This document shows, one piece after another, positions 22,737 to 31,222 of a stretch of DNA of 39,199 nt; position 1 is the stretch's first letter, and each line of letters opens with the position of its first letter. The notes beneath the pieces were generated by a model, which did not search any database, was not told where the DNA came from, and saw only the letters and a list, made by a program, of their open reading frames with translations. The stretch covers positions 1-39,199 of the forward strand of contig SVKE01000007.1 in NCBI GenBank assembly GCA_015068615.1. Reading direction: 5' to 3'. The position numbers and the translations under genes were made by a program. The stretch comes from Oscillospiraceae bacterium (lineage in GTDB: Bacteria > Bacillota > Clostridia > UBA1381 > UBA9506).

Positions 22737-24446
22737 TTAAATTCCCATTTCCTCAAAGGCTCGCATAACGCCGTCGCAAACCGCTTGCGCTATCTTCTGT
22801 CGATATGCCTCGTCCATCATTTTATCACATTCCTCCGGATTGCTAATGAATCCCATTTCAATCAGCGTCGACGGCATTTTTGTTGAGTTAATCACCGCCA
22901 GCTCCTTGCCGTCCTTTACACCACGATTGTGTGCACCGGTTTTCTCCAAAAGCTCCTCCAAGAGAATTTCCGACAGTCGTGCGCTGGTCATGCCGTTTGA
23001 CACACTGCCCGCCTGCAGATACCCAAAGGTTTCAATGCCATGAGCCTGCTCTGTCATAAAGGAATTTGTATGTATGCTAACAAACAGCGTTGTGCCGGCA
23101 TCATTGGCAATTCCGCCAACCCGCCTGTAATCCACATAGACGTCCTCTGTGCGAATCATATGCACATCCACACCCTGTGCCTTTAGAAGCTTAGAAGCCT
23201 TGAGTGCCACGTCTAAATTAAAATCCTTCTCCAGCGCCTTAATGCTGCCATCGGGGTTGTAGCCCACTGCTCCGCTGTCCTCTCCGCCATGTCCGGCATC
23301 CAGCATAACCGAGCGCGCCAGCGCCTTATGCACCGAGTTCAGTCGAATTTCATTGCCTTGCTCATACATCTCCACCGTGGCAGATTTCAGATGAATGGTA
23401 ATGGTACCCTCCGCTTGTGAAACAGGCGTATAGGTCAGCTTTGTACCGAAGAAGCCCGTTACGGCTTTTTCTTCTGATTTCTGCGGCAAGACACCGTAAA
23501 TCGGCACCGTAATTTGACTACCCTTCTTAACGGCCTCTCCTTTTTCCAGTTCTGCAAAGCGGATGTAATCACGTCCGCCCTCATAGCCATATGTAACAAG
23601 GCTTAAAACGTCCTGAACGGCTGGTACCATCTCCGGATCCAGCGTCACGGAAAGGTATAGCTTTTTGCCGTCTTTTTTGACTGAATAGCCCAGATTTTCC
23701 GAGAGATCCACCACGATTCTGGCGTGCTCATTTTGACCAAAGCGCACCTTATCGATATTGCCCTTTGCCACCTGTATCACGGAGGGCATTTTTGTAAAAA
23801 TACCATCTTTCACATCCAGCACCAGGCGGGTCGGTGTTTCTAACACAAAGGCATCATACGCAGGATTCTCCGTGTTGGTTGTGATGGTGACCAAAAGCTC
23901 ATTTTTCCCGGTAGCAGCCGTCACCCCCGTGACCTTGACAGAGGAATCTGTCACCGGTGGTTGCGTAGGTATTTCCTTCTTTTCATTGCTAATCATCACC
24001 GTGTCCGTGGCGCTGTCAAAATCTACCACCATACCCAGCTGTTCACCGACAAAGCGAGCCGGAATCATCGTATACCCATTGATGATTTTCGGCGCAATGG
24101 GCATCGTGACCCAACGTCCGTTTACGCCCGCTATGGTTTTATTAATCGTCATAATCAAGGTTGTATCCTCAAGCCGGACTGTCACCCGCTGGTTGCTAGC
24201 GTCCCATTCCACCGCTGCACCGAATCCGTCCTGAAAAACAGCGCGAGCCGGCACCACGGAATAATCCTCAAAGACAATCGGCGGCATGTCAGGCGAAAGG
24301 AGCTGGCCATTTACCTTGAGCTGAAAGATATTTCCATGATATTCATGATATTCGCCGTCATAATAATATGTCTTTTCGGCGGCTGCGCACACTGTCGCCG
24401 AAAGCAACAGCATAAGCATAAGAACCGCAATACACCATTTACGCAT
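22737..24446 (-). CDS. N-acetylmuramoyl-L-alanine amidase with copper-amine-oxidase-like and AMIN domains
   Basis: Exported zinc amidase that cleaves the amide bond between MurNAc and the stem peptide. 569 residues: signal peptide (1-23), a copper-amine-oxidase N-terminal-like domain (about 45-155: VVPARAVFQDGFGAAVEWD and MIPARFVGEQLGMVVDFD repeats), an AMIN domain (about 170-280) and an Amidase_3 domain (about 390-569). The latter has VMLDAGHGGEDSGAVG with metal His, SIHTNSF with metal His and TLIEMGFISNPEE with the catalytic Glu. This three-part layout is common in clostridial cell-wall hydrolases. It follows ruvX by 2 bases, so csaB-fusion, ruvX and this gene probably form one operon. Confidence 0.92.
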   Translation of the reverse strand: MRKWCIAVLMLMLLLSATVCAAAEKTYYYDGEYHEYHGNIFQLKVNGQLLSPDMPPIVFEDYSVVPARAVFQDGFGAAVEWDASNQRVTVRLEDTTLIMTINKTIAGVNGRWVTMPIAPKIINGYTMIPARFVGEQLGMVVDFDSATDTVMISNEKKEIPTQPPVTDSSVKVTGVTAATGKNELLVTITTNTENPAYDAFVLETPTRLVLDVKDGIFTKMPSVIQVAKGNIDKVRFGQNEHARIVVDLSENLGYSVKKDGKKLYLSVTLDPEMVPAVQDVLSLVTYGYEGGRDYIRFAELEKGEAVKKGSQITVPIYGVLPQKSEEKAVTGFFGTKLTYTPVSQAEGTITIHLKSATVEMYEQGNEIRLNSVHKALARSVMLDAGHGGEDSGAVGYNPDGSIKALEKDFNLDVALKASKLLKAQGVDVHMIRTEDVYVDYRRVGGIANDAGTTLFVSIHTNSFMTEQAHGIETFGYLQAGSVSNGMTSARLSEILLEELLEKTGAHNRGVKDGKELAVINSTKMPSTLIEMGFISNPEECDKMMDEAYRQKIAQAVCDGVMRAFEEMGI

Positions 24447-24448
24447 AG

Positions 24449-24871
24449 CTACTCCTTATTCTCTTCGCGTTTTAAAAATTGCATGTATCCCTCTAAAATC
24501 AGCGCGGCAGAGACTGTATCCACCAACGCCTTTCTCTTCTTTCCCCGCACATCCAGCTCGCTTAAAAAGGCGTGAGCCGCAACGGTTGTCAGCCGCTCGT
24601 CCCAAAAGGCCACCTCAAGTCCGGAAAGCGCCTTCATTTCCTCGGCAAAGGCACGCACCTTAGCAGCACTCTCTCCCTCAGAATTATTCATGTTCTTCGG
24701 GAGCCCGAACACAATGCGCTCTGCGCCCTGTTCTTTGGCAAGAGCTGCAAGCTCGCCGCATACCGCGTTGGTATTTTTAAAGGTACCAAAGCCCTGCGCG
24801 GTGACGCACAAAGGGTCGGAAAAGGCAACACCGATGCGGGCATCTCCGTAATCAATTCCCATTAACTTCAT
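24449..24871 (-). CDS. ruvX: Holliday-junction resolvase-like / pre-16S rRNA nuclease YqgF (RuvX)
   Basis: RNase H-fold nuclease that matures the 5' end of 16S rRNA in well-studied bacteria; older annotation calls it a Holliday junction resolvase. 140 residues from the ATG at 24871. Motifs are MGIDYGDARIGVAFSDP (first acidic residue), FGLPKNMNNSEGESA, and FWDERLTTVAA with a second acidic residue. The start codon lies inside the end of the upstream glycosyltransferase fusion gene (20-base overlap) with GGAGGGAAGC ahead of it; codons upstream to 24922 are not used. Confidence 0.94.
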   Translation of the reverse strand: MKLMGIDYGDARIGVAFSDPLCVTAQGFGTFKNTNAVCGELAALAKEQGAERIVFGLPKNMNNSEGESAAKVRAFAEEMKALSGLEVAFWDERLTTVAAHAFLSELDVRGKKRKALVDTVSAALILEGYMQFLKREENKE

Positions 24872-27122
24872 AGGTATAGCTTCCCTCCGATTTTCGGATA
24901 ATGTCACAAGCCTGCTGCGCATTCTTTCGTGAGAGTTCCTTAAGCGCCGCCATTTTTTCTGTCAACGCCCTTTTGCTCTCCTCATCTGTCTCCAGACCAC
25001 CTAAAAGAGCAGCTTTGAGCTGCTGCGCCGAGAAATTCTCCAGGGACACCGCCTCGCCTGCTCCGATATAGTGCATAAAGGCGTCCACCTTTGGGTCATA
25101 GGAAAGGCCGACTGTAGGCACCGTGACCGCAGCCGCATAAATTAAAGAGTGTAACCGCATGGCCAGCATAGCCCTTGTATGTGCCACAAGGCCAATGGTT
25201 TCCTCTGCCGTACAGGGCTTTGTCAAAATGACAGACTGTCCCGGTATCAATTCCTTTAGCCTATAGGATATATCTAAATCCTCAGGATATTTCATCGGGA
25301 TCAAAACAGGTACAAGACCATAGGCTGCACAAATTTCGCTGATAACGTCTGCAATTTCCTGTAGACGCTCATCGGTCAACCCTCTCCAAGGGCGCAGGGA
25401 AACACCTAAAAGAGGCGTATCATTCCTCAGCCCCAGAGTGCTCAACAGGGCCTCTACCTCTGCTGCAGATGCAGGTACTAAGGATAAGGCGGGGTCAGCT
25501 GTAACCAATGCACGTCCCTCCGGAATACCTAGCTCTGCTAGCTCCCGACAGGATTCCGGCTCACGCAGAGTGATGGCGGTAACACCTTCTAAAATACGGG
25601 CTGCGTGCTGTCTGTTTTTCCTCCGCACAATGGGACCAATACCATTTGCATAGAGCATGACCGGCGTTTTTGTCCTTTGCGCCATTCGAATTAAGTACAG
25701 GTAGTACCACAGGGATTTGCTGGAGGTAACATCCTGCAAGAGGCTGCCACCGCCGCTGATAAACAGCTTTGACTTCTTTAGATTCTTTCGTATTTTGCAT
25801 AAACGGTAGCGATTTAAGGCATATACGCCATGCTCCCGTTCTGTTTCGGTAGGATGCTTAGAGAGCACCAAAATACGGATATCCGGCTTTTCCTCCCGCA
25901 GGTGCTGAATCATGGCAGAAAGCAATGCCTCATCCCCCGCATTGCCGTAGCCGTAATAGCCGGAAATCACTGCATCCCAGCGCTTTTGCTCGGCTGCTGC
26001 GCAGTACATTTCCACACAATCCAGCGCCATTTTAGAAACGGAATAGTAGTCGCAAATGACCTGACGGCCATAATTGCCCCAACGTAAAAGCTGTGCTTCA
26101 TCTGCCGAGAGAACTGACATTACATCCTCAAGGAGTAGCTCCGGCGTCGAAAGTACAAGGCCACGACAGCAGAAATTGGTATCTATGCCCACCTGCAGCT
26201 TATTCTCGTCAAAAATGCCCAGATACCCCTCATTACCCGCCACGATGACGGGCTTGGCACAGGCCATGGCCTCTAAGGCCGAGCGTGACACGCCGATAAA
26301 CAGGTTAGACATCGCGCAAAATGCATCAATATCCGTCCGACCTCCTGTCAGGGTGATTAATTTTCTCCCCACCTGCTCATTCACGGCATCGGCTTCTTTT
26401 TTCAGCTTATCAAAGACATTGCCGCCGCCCACAATCACAATTTCTGTGCCCGGAACGCGTTTTTCGATTTCGGGCGCAATCTGCACCAGATGAAAGGCCA
26501 CAAGAGCCCTGTCCTCATCCATGCGGCTGATGTACACAATTTTTTTACTGTCTTTCTGCAGCGAGAACTCCGAAAGAGCCTTGGAAAAATCGGCCTCGGG
26601 CGAAAAACGTCCGGTGTCAATGCCGTTGATTGTCACATAAATGTCCGCGGGGTTGGTGCCGTAGTTATCCATCAGGTAGGTTTTAATATCCTCGCTGACG
26701 GCCATCACCTTTTCGCCCCAGTTGGAAAGGTATTTCAGTCCTCCGCTGGTCCTGAACACCCAATGAGCGGTTGTTACAAAGGTAAATTTCATAAAGGGGT
26801 GCAAAAGCCCGCATAAAAAGGCCGGAATTCTGCCGTGGGCATGCACAATATCAATTTGCTCATCCTTAATGATGCGCCTCAAGGCCAAGAAGGAGCGCAG
26901 CATTTTTGCAGGACTCTTGGTATACATCGGCACCTTATAGTGCTTGATACCAGCCTTTTTTAGATGCTCCTCATACACGCCGCCGCCGGAGGCCACCACC
27001 ACCTGAAAACCGCGCCGGGCCAGCTCGAGGCTTAGCTCCAACACATGCGTTTCCGCGCCACCGATTTCAAGCCGCATTAAGGTCATTAAAATCTTTTTCG
27101 ACGTAATGTCGGCCACAAGCAC
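24852..27122 (-). CDS. csaB: Glycosyltransferase family 4 fused to CsaB-type polysaccharide pyruvyltransferase
   Basis: 756 residues made of two enzymes. The N-terminal part (about 1-375) is a GT-B glycosyltransferase: LMRLEIGGAETHVLEL at the start and FIGVSRSALEAMACAKPVIV with the donor-binding Glu. The C-terminal part (about 388-740) is a pyruvyltransferase of the CsaB family: ISGYYGYGNAGDEALLSAM, FISGGGSLLQDVTSSKSLWYY, YANGIGPI, and the RLHSLIYAAAVTVPTVGLSYD block. CsaB adds ketal pyruvate to secondary cell-wall polymer so that SLH-domain S-layer proteins can bind. The fusion implies that sugar transfer and pyruvylation act on the same polymer. Start GTG 27122 (a second GTG at 27116). First gene of an operon with ruvX and the amidase. 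Confidence 0.9.
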   Translation of the reverse strand: MLVADITSKKILMTLMRLEIGGAETHVLELSLELARRGFQVVVASGGGVYEEHLKKAGIKHYKVPMYTKSPAKMLRSFLALRRIIKDEQIDIVHAHGRIPAFLCGLLHPFMKFTFVTTAHWVFRTSGGLKYLSNWGEKVMAVSEDIKTYLMDNYGTNPADIYVTINGIDTGRFSPEADFSKALSEFSLQKDSKKIVYISRMDEDRALVAFHLVQIAPEIEKRVPGTEIVIVGGGNVFDKLKKEADAVNEQVGRKLITLTGGRTDIDAFCAMSNLFIGVSRSALEAMACAKPVIVAGNEGYLGIFDENKLQVGIDTNFCCRGLVLSTPELLLEDVMSVLSADEAQLLRWGNYGRQVICDYYSVSKMALDCVEMYCAAAEQKRWDAVISGYYGYGNAGDEALLSAMIQHLREEKPDIRILVLSKHPTETEREHGVYALNRYRLCKIRKNLKKSKLFISGGGSLLQDVTSSKSLWYYLYLIRMAQRTKTPVMLYANGIGPIVRRKNRQHAARILEGVTAITLREPESCRELAELGIPEGRALVTADPALSLVPASAAEVEALLSTLGLRNDTPLLGVSLRPWRGLTDERLQEIADVISEICAAYGLVPVLIPMKYPEDLDISYRLKELIPGQSVILTKPCTAEETIGLVAHTRAMLAMRLHSLIYAAAVTVPTVGLSYDPKVDAFMHYIGAGEAVSLENFSAQQLKAALLGGLETDEESKRALTEKMAALKELSRKNAQQACDIIRKSEGSYTYEVNGN

Positions 27123-27168
27123 TCATCCTTTCTGCCGTCATTAATTTTTGTTATACCTAACTGATTTT

Positions 27169-27197
27169 ATTATATAGTATGTGGTTCTTTTTTTCAA
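27169..27197 (-). promoter_or_regulatory. Promoter of the csaB fusion-ruvX-amidase operon
   Basis: Minus-strand TTGAAA (27197-27192), a 17-base spacer, TATAAT (27174-27169), about 47 bases upstream of the GTG start. Confidence 0.7.
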
Positions 27198-27329
27198 TCT
27201 ATTAAGGCGTATTGTAACATAATTTTAAATAAAGTAAGAAAAAGCGACAGAGAGACAGCTCAGTTTTCGACGCGCCGTTTTGCGGAACGACACATAGGTC
27301 TTTTCCTACGATTTTGTTGACTCGTTGCC

Positions 27330-27460
27330 CTCATTTATAGGGGACGGTCTCCGCCGACACCCCCCTGCGGTGGACGTAGGAAAGGTATTTTTTCTACCGG
27401 TGGAGATTCTCGCGCAGAACACAGGCTGCCGAGAGCGCCGGCCCCTACAATCTGCGCCGA
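27330..27460. repeat. Degenerate palindromic GC-rich repeat
   Basis: The gene-free interval 27198-27516 contains GGGGACGGTCTCCGCC on the left and GGTGGAGATTCTCG, then GGCCCCTACA, on the right, which pair imperfectly. The end sequence resembles the GTAGGGG ends of the hairpin at 22603-22663. No coding capacity is evident. The family assignment is uncertain. Confidence 0.35.
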
Positions 27461-27516
27461 CAGGTATACCACGAAAAACACCAACGTCTCCGATGAAATG
27501 GAATTTTAGCTACATA

Positions 27517-27545
27517 CAAAAAAGGCTGCCCGCAGGCAGCCTTTC
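27517..27545 (-). terminator. Terminator of the serC-serA operon
   Basis: AAAGGCTGCC / GGCAGCCTTT stem with a CGCA loop, 15 bases beyond the serA stop, with a T-run on the minus strand. Confidence 0.85.
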
Positions 27546-27559
27546 TCTTATCCTTCATT

Positions 27560-28726
27560 TTAGTTAAAAACGCGCACACCCAGAACACCGTCAATGCCTT
27601 TGATTTTGCCCTCGATATCGGCATCAATCGTGCTGTCGACATCCATGATGGTATAGGCATTTTCACCCTTATTTTTGTTGATCATATTCAAAATATTCAG
27701 GTGCTTTTCGGCCATTGCCGAAGAGAACTGGCTCAGCATATTGGGAATGTTCTTATGCAGAATGGTCACACGACCCTTCCCTTCACGGGCCATTGCACAG
27801 GCCGGGAAGTTCACGGAATTTGTGATGTTTCCGTTCTCCAGATAGTCTACAAGCTCGCAGGCCGCCATCTCGGCGCAATTATCCTCCGACTCCGGTGTGG
27901 AAGCGCCCAGATGCGGAATGGCAATCACGTTTTCCATGGAGAGAACCGCCTCAGTGGGGAAGTCTGTCACGTAGCAGGCAACCTTCTTTTCCTCTAAGGC
28001 TGCAGCCAGATGCGCTTCGTTCACAAGCCCACCGCGAGAGAAGTTCAGTATGCGCACGCCATCCTTCATCAGCTTTAAGCTGTCGGACTGAATCATGTTC
28101 TTGGTTGAATCATTCAGCGGCACATGCAGGGTGATGTAATCGCAGTTTGCAAAAATCTCATTGATATCCAGCGCCTTATGAATCCGGTGAGATAAATGCC
28201 AGGCAGCATCAATGGTCAGATAGGGGTCGTAACCGATCACATCCATGCCCAGCTGGTGTGCCGTGTTTGCTACCATAACGCCGATGGCGCCAAGGCCGAT
28301 AACACCCAGCTTTTTACCCTTAATCTCCGGACCGACAAACTGGCTCTTACCCTTTTCAACCAGCTTGGGAACCTCAGCTCCCTTGCCGTGCAAGGTTTTG
28401 GCCCATTCGATGCCGCCGGTGATGTTGCGGCTTGATAAAAACAGGCCGGCAATCACAAGCTCTTTTACGGCATTGGCATTGGCACCCGGTGTGTTAAACA
28501 CCACAATACCCTTCTCTGTGCAGGCATCAATGGGAATGTTGTTAACACCCGCACCGGCTCTTGCCACGGCCTTGAGAGATGCCGGCAGCTCCATATCGTG
28601 CATAGCAAAGCTGCGCAGAATAATGCCGTCCGGATTTTCACAGCTATCCGAAATGGCATATTTTTCAGGATCAAATTTGTTAAGACCCAAGGCCGAAATT
28701 TTATTCAGTGTTAAAATATCAAACAT
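27560..28726 (-). CDS. serA: D-3-phosphoglycerate dehydrogenase
   Basis: Oxidises 3-phosphoglycerate to 3-phosphohydroxypyruvate, the first step of serine synthesis. About 388 residues from the ATG at 28726 (GAGGAAGC upstream). The NAD-binding motif GVIGLGAIGVMVANTAHQLG lies near residue 145, the catalytic Arg region is LNFSRGGLVNEAHLA, and the catalytic His is in AIPHLGASTPESEDNC. A C-terminal ACT domain (about 315-388, AEKHLNILNMINKNKGENAY) suggests feedback control, possibly by serine. It is the shorter type, lacking the extra intervening domain of long PHGDH forms. It lies 16 bases downstream of serC. Confidence 0.95.
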   Translation of the reverse strand: MFDILTLNKISALGLNKFDPEKYAISDSCENPDGIILRSFAMHDMELPASLKAVARAGAGVNNIPIDACTEKGIVVFNTPGANANAVKELVIAGLFLSSRNITGGIEWAKTLHGKGAEVPKLVEKGKSQFVGPEIKGKKLGVIGLGAIGVMVANTAHQLGMDVIGYDPYLTIDAAWHLSHRIHKALDINEIFANCDYITLHVPLNDSTKNMIQSDSLKLMKDGVRILNFSRGGLVNEAHLAAALEEKKVACYVTDFPTEAVLSMENVIAIPHLGASTPESEDNCAEMAACELVDYLENGNITNSVNFPACAMAREGKGRVTILHKNIPNMLSQFSSAMAEKHLNILNMINKNKGENAYTIMDVDSTIDADIEGKIKGIDGVLGVRVFN

Positions 28727-28742
28727 GGTGCTTCCTCGCTTT

Positions 28743-29819
28743 TTAGTTATTTTTTTCAAAATCCTTCATAAAGGCAACCAGCTTTTCTACGCCCTCCTGC
28801 GGCATAGCGTTGTAGATGCTGGCACGCATACCGCCCACGGAGCGATGGCCCTTTAGGTTCACAAAGCCCGCCTCAGCTGCCTCTTTGCAAAACTTTTTAT
28901 CAAGTTCAGCATCGCCTGTTACGAAGCAAACGTTCATTATAGAGCGATACTTCTTTTCGACGGTAGACTTAAAGAGCTTGGAAGAATCAAGAAAATCGTA
29001 TAAAATAGCTGCCTTCTTTTCGTTTCTTTCCTTCATGGCCGTCAGGCCGCCGTTTTTAAGCGCCCATTTATACACAAGACCTGCCATATAAATCGCATAA
29101 CAGGGAGGTGTGTTGTACATGGAGTCGTTGTCTGCCATTGTCTTGTAGTCAAGCATGGTGGGGGTTTCCTCACGGGCGCTGCCTAGAAGATCCTCACGGA
29201 TGATAACAACAGTCAGTCCGGCGGGTGCCATATTCTTCTGTGCACCGGCATAAATCACACCGAACCTAGTCACATCAATCGGCTCACTTGTAATGCAGGA
29301 TGACATATCTGCCACCAGAACCTTATCGCCCACATTGGGAATTTCGGGGAACTTTGTGCCGAAAATGGTGTTATTATAGCAGATATGAACATAATCTGCA
29401 TCCTCACGCACCATATCGGGCGTGATTTCGGGTATGTAAGAGAAGGTTTTATCCTCAGAGGTTGCAATACACTTAGCATCCCCATATTTTTTTGCCTCCT
29501 TAAAGGCCTTGCCCGAGAACTGGCCGGATACCACGTAATCAGCCTTACCGGTTTTCATCAAATTAAGGGGAACGGCTGCAAACTGTGTGGAAGCGCCACC
29601 CTGAAGGAAAAGAACCTTATAGTTATCCGGGATATTCATCAGCTGTCTGAAATCTGCCTCGGTCTGCTTGATAATTGCATCGTAAACAGGAGAACGGTGG
29701 CTCATCTCCAACACAGACATGCCGGATCCGTTGTAATCTGTCATTTCATCCGCTGCCTGCTTGAGAACCTCCAAAGGAAGCATTGAGGGACCGGCTGAAA
29801 AATTATACACTCTTCCCAT
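28743..29819 (-). CDS. serC: Phosphoserine aminotransferase
   Basis: PLP enzyme converting 3-phosphohydroxypyruvate and glutamate to phosphoserine. About 358 residues. VYNFSAGPSMLPLEVL opens the protein, GGASTQFAAVPLNL binds the cofactor phosphate, DMSSCITSEPIDV contains the PLP-binding Asp, and the Schiff-base Lys is in YAGAQKNMAPAG. The ATG at 29819 is 8 bases after GGAGG; an ATG two codons earlier (29825) is also possible. serC is followed by serA, so two of three serine-synthesis steps are encoded together. A phosphoserine phosphatase is not seen in the window. Confidence 0.95.
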   Translation of the reverse strand: MGRVYNFSAGPSMLPLEVLKQAADEMTDYNGSGMSVLEMSHRSPVYDAIIKQTEADFRQLMNIPDNYKVLFLQGGASTQFAAVPLNLMKTGKADYVVSGQFSGKAFKEAKKYGDAKCIATSEDKTFSYIPEITPDMVREDADYVHICYNNTIFGTKFPEIPNVGDKVLVADMSSCITSEPIDVTRFGVIYAGAQKNMAPAGLTVVIIREDLLGSAREETPTMLDYKTMADNDSMYNTPPCYAIYMAGLVYKWALKNGGLTAMKERNEKKAAILYDFLDSSKLFKSTVEKKYRSIMNVCFVTGDAELDKKFCKEAAEAGFVNLKGHRSVGGMRASIYNAMPQEGVEKLVAFMKDFEKNN

Positions 29820-29886
29820 TTTCATTACCTCCGCTTTTTACTCATTTTCTGTTAAATAAATAACAAATATATAATAGATACATTAT

Positions 29887-29915
29887 ATTATATCTCAATT
29901 GCACCTTTGAGTCAA
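29887..29915 (-). promoter_or_regulatory. Promoter of serC-serA
   Basis: Minus-strand TTGACT (29915-29910), a 17-base spacer, TATAAT (29892-29887). The leader to the serC start is about 60 bases and shows no T-box features. Confidence 0.75.
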
Positions 29916-29977
29916 CTAAAAAAGCAGAAAAAGTAACTGAAATTTTTTTAAAATTATACTTCCCTTTTCTGTCTTTT

Positions 29978-29988
29978 TGTGATACAAT
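29978..29988 (+). promoter_or_regulatory. Extended -10 promoter of the ferredoxin gene
   Basis: TG-A-TACAAT with the -10 hexamer at 29983-29988 and no convincing -35, as expected for an extended -10 promoter. The leader to the ferredoxin start is about 70 bases. Confidence 0.5.
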
Positions 29989-30063
29989 ATTATTGTTTGA
30001 GGGTGATTCGCTTGTGCCTTTGCATAAGCTTGAACGCTTAATGATTCTAAGGAGGTGTGGCAA

Positions 30064-30234
30064 ATGGCATACAAAATCACAGATGAATGCATCAGCTGCG
30101 GTGCTTGCGAGGCAGAGTGCCCCGTTTCTTGCATCAGCGCCGGTGACGCTATTTATGCAATTGACGCTGATACCTGTATTGATTGCGGTAACTGCGCAAA
30201 CGTTTGTCCCGTAGGTGCTCCTCAGGCTGAGTAA
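30064..30234 (+). CDS. 2[4Fe-4S] ferredoxin
   Basis: Small electron carrier of the clostridial type, 56 residues. Cysteines at 9, 12, 15 and 19 (CISCGACEAECP) and at 38, 41, 44 and 48 (CIDCGNCANVCP) bind two [4Fe-4S] clusters; Cys23 is an extra cysteine after the first motif. The protein is acidic, as usual. A very strong AAGGAGGTG site precedes the ATG at 30064. It is a single-gene unit with its own promoter and terminator, divergent from serC. Likely partners are pyruvate:ferredoxin oxidoreductase, hydrogenase or Rnf-type enzymes elsewhere in the genome. Confidence 0.97.
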   Translation: MAYKITDECISCGACEAECPVSCISAGDAIYAIDADTCIDCGNCANVCPVGAPQAE

Positions 30235-30273
30235 TTTCTTTGCCTTTTGCAGTACATAAAACAAACGGTACAT

Positions 30274-30318
30274 AACAAAACCCGTCTCCCTGTGGAGACG
30301 GGTTTTGTTTCTTTTTGA
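30274..30318 (+). terminator. Terminator of the ferredoxin gene
   Basis: AACAAAACCCGTCTCC / GGAGACGGGTTTTGTT perfect stem with a short loop, then CTTTTT. Confidence 0.9.
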
Positions 30319-30401
30319 GTGCATTGCCGGAATTTACCGCTTGCCGTGGGGCTTTTTTTCCTGTATAATAAAAAAGGAATAAGCATGAAAGGGTCAATCG
30401 C

Positions 30402-30632
30402 ATGAAAAAGAAGCTTACTGCCTCACTGAAAAAAACTCATTGGACAACCCGTTTCGTCATTAAATACGGCACCATAGCATCGCTTCTCACTCTGCTCACC
30501 GGTTTTTTTGCCGGACAGGGCTCACACACGGCTATTTCCCTTTGCGAAACCGCCGTATATCTCTTCAGCATTTCCATGGTCGGCGGCATTCTGCTGGATG
30601 TCATCGCCGCAAGAAAAGGGATGCGAGATTAA
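30402..30632 (+). CDS. Small two-helix membrane protein, unknown function
   Basis: 76 residues. A basic N-terminus (MKKKLTASLKKTHW) precedes two predicted membrane helices, about residues 20-39 (VIKYGTIASLLTLLTGFFAG) and 46-66 (ETAVYLFSISMVGGILLDVI), and a short basic tail. I do not recognise a family. The ribosome binding site is only moderate (AAAGGG about 9 bases upstream). Its stop codon overlaps the stop codon of the convergent DUF4190-like gene by 2 bases, with no terminator between them. A real gene is likely but not certain. Confidence 0.6.
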   Translation: MKKKLTASLKKTHWTTRFVIKYGTIASLLTLLTGFFAGQGSHTAISLCETAVYLFSISMVGGILLDVIAARKGMRD

Positions 30633-31195
30633 TCCAGATAAAAGCCACCTCTGCCAAAATCCAGATCAAGGTCAAAGCCGCGGGGCAGATCGTCGATTCC
30701 CCAATAATGATTGTGGGGAATACCCGAAAAGCCACTGGACAACTCATAGAACATTTGCGTTAGAAAATGCCAGCCTACAGCACATAGCAAAACCAGGCAA
30801 ATGAGCACCAAAACGAGCGTGACAATGGAAAAGATAATACCCGTCCACGCAAGCTTCTTGCTGCTCCTTCTGCCGATAACACCAAACACAATGCCAAACA
30901 CACCGCCCACTGCCGCTAGTGCAACACCGAAAAGAGGAATGGCAAAAAGGAGTATAAAGGAGCCGATGCCCGTGAGCAGTGCTGCAATTGCAAACTGATG
31001 CCGGATATCCGGCATTTTTTTATTTTCGCCGCCAGTCTGAGTCTTCTCACCCTGTGCGGGTGCAGACTTCTCTATAGGAGCCTCGCTCGTCACAGCTTCT
31101 GTCTCTGTCTCTTGCACAGGTTCTACCTTTGGTGCAGGCTCTGCCTCTTTGTCGTAAATGGTTTCTCCGGGAAGATTTTTTTGTTCATCCATCAT
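30629..31195 (-). CDS. DUF4190-like membrane protein with acidic N-terminal tail
   Basis: 188 residues. The first about 65 residues are a disordered Glu/Pro/Thr-rich region (AEPAPKVEPVQETETEAV). Two hydrophobic segments follow: about 68-105 (FAIAALLTGIGSFILLFAIP and GVALAAVGGVFGIVFGVIG, a glycine-rich DUF4190-like hairpin) and about 112-138 (LAWTGIIFSIVTLVLVLICL). The C-terminus is rich in Gly, Asp and aromatic residues (GIDDLPRGFDLDLDFGRGG). Function unknown. It is directly downstream of the M42 peptidase genes on the same strand, with GGAGG 5 bases before the ATG at 31195, and may be cotranscribed with them. Confidence 0.75.
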   Translation of the reverse strand: MMDEQKNLPGETIYDKEAEPAPKVEPVQETETEAVTSEAPIEKSAPAQGEKTQTGGENKKMPDIRHQFAIAALLTGIGSFILLFAIPLFGVALAAVGGVFGIVFGVIGRRSSKKLAWTGIIFSIVTLVLVLICLVLLCAVGWHFLTQMFYELSSGFSGIPHNHYWGIDDLPRGFDLDLDFGRGGFYLD

Positions 31196-31222
31196 GTGTA
31201 CCTCCTTTTTTCATAAAAAAAC

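Noticed and set aside
23961-24575. Long plus-strand open frame (204 codons) opposite the amidase gene
   Set aside because: It lies antisense to a well-supported gene with clear domains, shows no recognisable motif and has no ribosome binding site.
28245-28856. Long plus-strand open frame (203 codons) opposite serA/serC
   Set aside because: It spans the junction of two certain genes on the other strand and has low-complexity Ala/Pro/Ser composition typical of an antisense shadow.
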